From Rhizopus sp. PT2906 (taxonomy: Eukaryota; Mucoromycota; Mucoromycetes; Mucorales; Rhizopodaceae): a stretch of DNA of 23,347 bases. Positions 19,801 to 23,347 of the stretch are shown piece by piece. Every line of letters begins with the position of its first letter. Position 1 is the stretch's first letter. Location: NCBI GenBank assembly GCA_025529335.1, contig JAMYHX010000592.1:1-23347 (forward strand), given 5' to 3'. The notes beneath the pieces are model-generated. The model was not told the DNA's origin and did not search any database. It worked only from the letters and a program-made list of their open reading frames with translations. The position numbers were made by a program, and so were the translations under genes.

Positions 19801-21171
19801 ATGGATAGTTCAGAAAAGGACCTGATAGTTTGCATTCGTTCACCTTCATTAGAAGAAACATTGTCTGTCACAATTAGCCCAAATGCAACTATTTTAGATT
19901 TAAAGCAGGCTATTGAGCCCATTCATCCACATCATCCTAGCAGTAGTGATCAACGTATCATCTACAGTGGAAGACTATTACAGGATACCGAAGTTATTGA
20001 TACAGTTGTCAGCAAGGTAAACGATAGCTTGTACTCGTTATATTTGAAATCTAAAAAGAAATAATAGGCAAACAGCGATGTGGCACCCACTTTTCATTTA
20101 GTCGTTAAACCTTCTGTACGATCACTTAAAAAACAGACATCAACACAGTCAATACAATCCACCTCTCACGGCTCAAGTACTACCGCTACTACTACTACTT
20201 CTACTGCTACGACTACTTCCACCGATAGCACCAATGCATTTACTGAAAATATCGCTACTGCCAGTACACCTTTAACTACCAACCCTACAAGCACTACTCA
20301 GCCGTTAGTTCAACCATTGTTACATAGTGGATATCATCTTGTTGCTATCAAGTAAGTTGAAAAGCTGTTTATAAAACAGTAAAGATAACCTCGAATCATT
20401 TTGCTAGTGGACAATACTTTCTTGCACCCGTTCTTGTTCCTGCCAGTCAGCCAAACGTTCCACTTTCACATACCCATTTTATTACCAATCCCGCAGCAGC
20501 ATATTCTCCTGTTTATCAGCAGTTATATCAAACTGACAATGCGTCTCAAGCACAACCACTGCCCCAACAACAGCAACAGCCACAACAGCCACAACAACAA
20601 CAGCAACGAGAAAGGACCTTAGTTTTTCGTGCGCGCATTGATGCCCGACAGATCACTTCTATCTGGCTTATACTCAAGCTGGCAGTTGTTCTATTCATGC
20701 TCTGCCAAGGAGCAAGTTTGCAAAGGATTGTGATTTATCATCTGGCCGCTTTTGTATTCTTTCTATATCAAACAGGAAGACTAAGAGTTGTCGTTCGTCG
20801 AATTCGAAACCAAGGCATAATGAATGGCAGACCTCTCGCACAGACACCGCCTCGTCGTACAGAAGGTAAGCATTGCTTATTGTTATGTTAGCATCAACTG
20901 AATCATACCTCCTTTTTTGACAGTTCCCCCTGCTGATAATGGTACGCCCAATGGTACTCAACAAGAGAATTATTCACCAGATAATCAACCCTCAGAAGGG
21001 TCTTCTCAGGAAATTAACTCCTCTTCATCCACTTCTCACGCCAATGCACCATTGCAACAACCCACGTTTTGGGATACATGTAAACGATGCATTGTCATTT
21101 TTGTTGCTTCCTTATGGCCAACCTATGGAAGAAATCCTCAGATTGCTCAAGCCTTTGATAACAATAATTAA
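19801..21171 (+). CDS. HERP/Usa1-like ubiquitin-like-domain membrane protein (ERAD)
   Basis: Four exons (19801-20016, 20068-20351, 20408-20865, 20924-21171) give 401 residues. The N-terminal 85 residues form a ubiquitin-like domain (LIVCIRSPS, ATILDLKQAI, QRIIYSGRLLQDTEVI) that continues across the first intron into HLVVKPS. A Ser/Thr-rich linker, the sequence GYHLVAINGQYFLAP, and a Gln-rich tract follow. Then comes a membrane hairpin (about 251-266 and 271-287), a basic segment RVVVRRIR, an acidic/Ser-rich linker and a C-terminal FWDTCKRCIVIFVASLWP. That order, including the conserved F-x-ASL-x-P end, is the layout of HERPUD1/2. HERP and yeast Usa1 scaffold the Hrd1 ligase complex in ER-associated degradation. 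The assignment rests on architecture and short motifs, so the family is likely but not certain. Confidence 0.85.
20178..20220 (+). repeat. ACT/GCT/TCT-rich trinucleotide tract in coding sequence
   Basis: A run of mostly ACT-type triplets encodes a Thr/Ser/Ala linker directly after the ubiquitin-like domain of the HERP-like protein. It is likely length-variable. Confidence 0.6.
20565..20606 (+). repeat. CAA/CAG glutamine tract in coding sequence
   Basis: Interrupted CAA/CAG triplets with CCA codons encode a Gln/Pro-rich stretch just before the membrane hairpin of the HERP-like protein. Confidence 0.7.
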
Positions 21172-21204
21172 AATACCTCTTCTTCTGTACAGTAATAAGT
21201 GTTT

Positions 21205-21210
21205 TTTATT
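21205..21210 (-). terminator. Poly(A) signal for the minus-strand phosphatase
   Basis: TTTATT on the plus strand (AATAAA on the minus strand), 42 nt beyond the phosphatase stop. It lies inside the presumed 3' UTR of the HERP-like gene. Confidence 0.4.
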
Positions 21211-21229
21211 TTACAAATACACATTAAAA

Positions 21230-21239
21230 AATAAATAAA
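21230..21239 (+). terminator. Overlapping AATAAA signals, HERP-like gene
   Basis: Two overlapping AATAAA copies (21230-21235, 21234-21239) lie about 60 nt after the HERP-like stop and only 13 nt short of the end of the convergent phosphatase ORF. Confidence 0.45.
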
Positions 21240-21251
21240 ATCCTTTTTTTT

Positions 21252-22429
21252 TTACATTTTGTTATGGCAAACAAGGGTGACAATACATGTGATATCATCA
21301 ACCTTTCCTCCTCTATAATTACTTCCATGTGCTTGAGCAGCTTTGGCCCATGGACTGAGTCGTTTTGGATCAAGACTTTGTCGGCGAGCCTTTTCGGTGA
21401 GTGTTTTAGCAAGCCTCCTGATAGTAGCTTTCACCATATCAGGATCTTTGCCTTCAATCGACTCCATACCAGCATTAATGATTTCTAACGTTTCCTCCGA
21501 GTACATGTTGTCAAAGTAACCGTCGGTTGCTAGTAAGATAAGGTCTCCGTTCTTTAAATAAAATTTTTTGGTATCGGCATCCTTTGGTAGATCCGTGACG
21601 AGTGCGTCTCTATTTGGATAGCTCTCGGGTACCACAGTCAGCTGATAACTATAGAAACTCGTGAGTGAATAAAGAGTAAAGAATATGTCACTTACGGGCA
21701 GTTAAAGTAATGCTGTTGACTAGGACTTTCATACACAATCTTCTTATCTCGGACCAGCAAAAAAGCAGAATCACCCAGATTGCAGGACGTCATTTCTCCT
21801 GTCGTCTTTGATAAGTTCAAGATACAAGCTGTACTGCTTCCTGCAGCTACTTTGCCACTCTTTCTTAGTTCATGAAATGCTGCGTCCAGAATTTGATGAG
21901 CATCAATCACTTTTTCATGTTTGGCTATCATCGCTGCATTATCCATCAAGGTCCAAGAGAACAAGGCTGGATCGACACCGACCGTACTCCAGCCGCCGAC
22001 ACCATCAGCAACACCGATCGCTAAACCTTCTGGTGTTGTTGTCTGAAAGAAAGCGTCTTCGCCTGCGTCTACTTTGCCTGTTCGATGAATTTGTTTCCAG
22101 TATGGAACTTTGGATTGATTTGTACGCTGTTTTGTCTTGGGATGCCATGCAGCATAGGCAATAAAATGGAATGGTTCTGGCACCGGTTCATGTTTACCTT
22201 CCTCTACCGAATTGGTTGTGACAGGTGCGGCCGTAGACGCCGTCGTAAAATGTCTCGATGTCAGATCGTTGTGGCTAATAAGTTGTTGTTGTTGCTGTTG
22301 CACTTGAAGGCAGTATGGTAAGTGCTGACAAATGGCTGGTTTGGAATGAGTTACTGCGGTCGTCCATAGAGGACGAGAGGATCGTAGCAGTAAAGAGGCT
22401 GCAGCTATTCTTTGAATATGTGGTTTCAT
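21252..22429 (-). CDS. PTC7: Mitochondrial PP2C-type phosphatase (Ptc7/PPTC7)
   Basis: Two exons (22429-21696, 21648-21252; intron 47 nt) give 376 residues. The N-terminus has Arg/Lys/His but no acidic residue over the first 50 positions, as in a mitochondrial presequence, then a short Gln run. PP2C motifs follow: DAGEDAFF (121-128), VADGVGGW (140-147), a Gly-Asp in CNLGDSAFLL (219-220), LATDGYFDN (Asp287) and DDIT (362-363). These supply the metal-binding aspartates, so the enzyme looks active. PPTC7/Ptc7 is a matrix-facing phosphatase; yeast Ptc7 activates Coq7 in coenzyme Q synthesis. It is longer than human PPTC7 (about 300 aa) mainly through the presequence and linker. The ATG at 22429 is preceded by a purine-rich plus-strand tract, which is a pyrimidine leader on the coding strand. 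Confidence 0.94.
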
Positions 22430-22434
22430 TGCAT
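22426..22434 (-). promoter_or_regulatory. Two-codon uORF overlapping the phosphatase start
   Basis: On the minus strand an upstream ATG at 22434 reads ATG CAA TGA. Its stop overlaps the main ATG (22429-22427) as ATGA. Such a minimal uORF could force re-initiation or leaky scanning. It matters only if the transcript starts upstream of it. Confidence 0.4.
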
Positions 22435-22440
22435 GTAGTA

Positions 22441-22521
22441 AGGAAACAGAGGAGGAGGAGAGGGAGGAAGCAACTGAGGTGGGAGCAAGTGAGAGAGAGG
22501 GAAAAAAAAAAAAAAAAAAGA
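22441..22521 (-). promoter_or_regulatory. Pyrimidine-rich leader of the phosphatase gene
   Basis: On the coding (minus) strand this is a T run followed by CCCTCTCTCTC and several CTC-type blocks, with few purines, ending about a dozen nt before the start codon. It includes an uninterrupted poly-T of about 18 nt (22502-22519). Confidence 0.5.
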
Positions 22522-23347
22522 GAATATGGGGAAATCCAATAAAAATGGAAAATAGCGAAAAATGTTCTAAAAGGAAATTGACGTCACATGTACATTGGCA
22601 ATTGAAACGCTTTTCACGCCTGTTTTGATATAAATAAAGGAATTCTTAAAGTAAAAATGGTAAAGGGGGGAAGTTGTATAAAGAAGAAGTTTGAATAGGA
22701 GAAAGTATAAAAACGCCCATTGCTGATAAAAAACAATGAATACGTTGTACAACGTCAAGAAGTAGTCAGGTTGTGAAATGCAGTCATAGCCAGTCAATCA
22801 TTTTAAGAGAACTTTAAAAGTAAAAAAATAAAGGCCATAATATAATGAATTGGAGCTGGAAAAATACAATGAAACGGAGCACTTGGTTTTGCTATTGAAC
22901 CGTTGATATACAACGTGGTAAGCGCTTATTGATAATATAAAAAGAATAAAGCTTTTATCATATTCTTGTTTAGTGGGGAGCCATACTTGAGAGTTGTGGC
23001 AGAAAATCAAAAGCTGTATGATGAGAAACATATGTCAAAAGAGTCAAAGATCGACATGATCTTTAGGAATTTGAAGCTAAATATCAATATATCAGTTGTA
23101 GAGATTCCTGGACCAAATCCAAAAGTTGGATAGTTCAAAAAGGTGAATAATTGTCAGTAGTGACAGTAACAGCGGAAGCAAGGGCGAAAGACGAGAACGT
23201 AAGCGCAGAGAACGAAGTAGTGTTTTTTTTTTTAATAAAAATATACTGAATCTTTTTTATGAACTTGACCGGGTTATACACTCTTTCCGGAAAGTAAATT
23301 CGCCTGTGATCGAAAATAAATACACCCATGGTGAGAACAAAATTCAT
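22522..23347. other. Gene-poor terminal region
   Basis: Upstream of the phosphatase leader the DNA is AT-rich, with homopolymer A and T runs (for example near 23222-23233). Apart from the relic-like segment at 22841-23133 I see no supported gene. Minus-strand frames here have no recognisable motif. One runs to the window edge with its Met at the last base, so nothing can be said about it. Confidence 0.4.
22841..23133 (+). pseudogene. Possible relic: exon-intron-exon-like segment with an in-frame stop
   Basis: 22841-22917 reads YNELELEKYNETEHLVLLLNR, then TGA (22904-22906), then YTT. A 56-nt intron-like segment follows (22918-22973, GTAAGC...GTTTAG). Then 22974-23130 is open for 52 codons, including EPYLRVVAENQKLYDEKHM and VVEIPGPNPKVG, ending TAG. 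The two parts share one frame across the intron, with a single stop breaking it and no upstream ATG in frame. I do not recognise the protein. It may be a decayed gene, a mis-modelled real one, or chance. Confidence 0.25.

Noticed and set aside
23135..23347. Minus-strand frame of 70 codons at the window edge
   Set aside because: Low-complexity, Phe/Lys/Ser-rich translation of AT-rich DNA, no motif, and cut by the window edge.
1..23347. CRISPR arrays, tRNA/rRNA genes, bacterial operons, integrated viral genes
   Set aside because: No direct-repeat arrays, no cloverleaf-like or rRNA-like segments, and no viral or bacterial gene content seen on reading both strands.

Overview
The window is AT-rich eukaryotic DNA with many short introns, mostly 45-65 nt. 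These have GTAAGT-like donors and plain YAG acceptors. The gene set (a full-scale DNA-PKcs, a fungal-type CaMKK, a Ptc7-type phosphatase, a HERP-like ERAD protein and a PA-TM-RING ligase) points to an early-diverging fungus, most likely Mucoromycota (Mucorales-like). That placement is inference. Dikarya generally lack DNA-PKcs, and this intron style fits Mucorales.

Layout. (1) 1-13896 (+): a gene for the DNA-dependent protein kinase catalytic subunit, cut only at its 5' end by the window. I could resolve it into 46 exons and 45 introns that splice in frame through the whole window to 3,790 codons plus stop. HEAT/NUC194, FAT, PI3K-like kinase and FATC regions are all present. Reading frames that look broken (a TAA at 4655, frame jumps near 5633, 7944 and 13480) are all explained by introns. 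One of these is a textbook U12-type AT-AC intron (5606-5678), and another is GC-AG (11135-11186). (2) 14541-15325 (+): a secreted-type, cysteine-rich single-pass membrane protein whose cytoplasmic tail ends in a PPPY motif. (3) 15326-16658: long spacer with only weak coding-like fragments. (4) 16659-17972 (-): CaMKK-like kinase with almost nothing after the kinase domain. It diverges across 188 bp from (5) 18161-19147 (+), a PA-TM-RING E3 ligase. (6) 19287-19673 (+): small unidentified ORF. (7) 19801-21171 (+): HERP/Usa1-like UBL membrane protein. It converges, with probably overlapping 3' UTRs, on (8) 21252-22429 (-), a mitochondrial PP2C phosphatase (Ptc7/PPTC7). (9) 22435-23347: no confident gene, but an exon-intron-exon-like relic on the + strand.

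The genes do not form a pathway operon. Two neighbours (PA-TM-RING ligase and HERP-like protein) belong to membrane-protein ubiquitination/ERAD, and the PPPY membrane protein could recruit a Nedd4/Rsp5 ligase. Most starts outside the first gene are preceded by a long pyrimidine tract on the coding strand, which helped choose starts. The strongest novelty is the minor-spliceosome intron inside a fungal DNA-PKcs, together with a 25-nt microexon carrying a TQ site and a conserved TQ-bearing ABCDE-like region.
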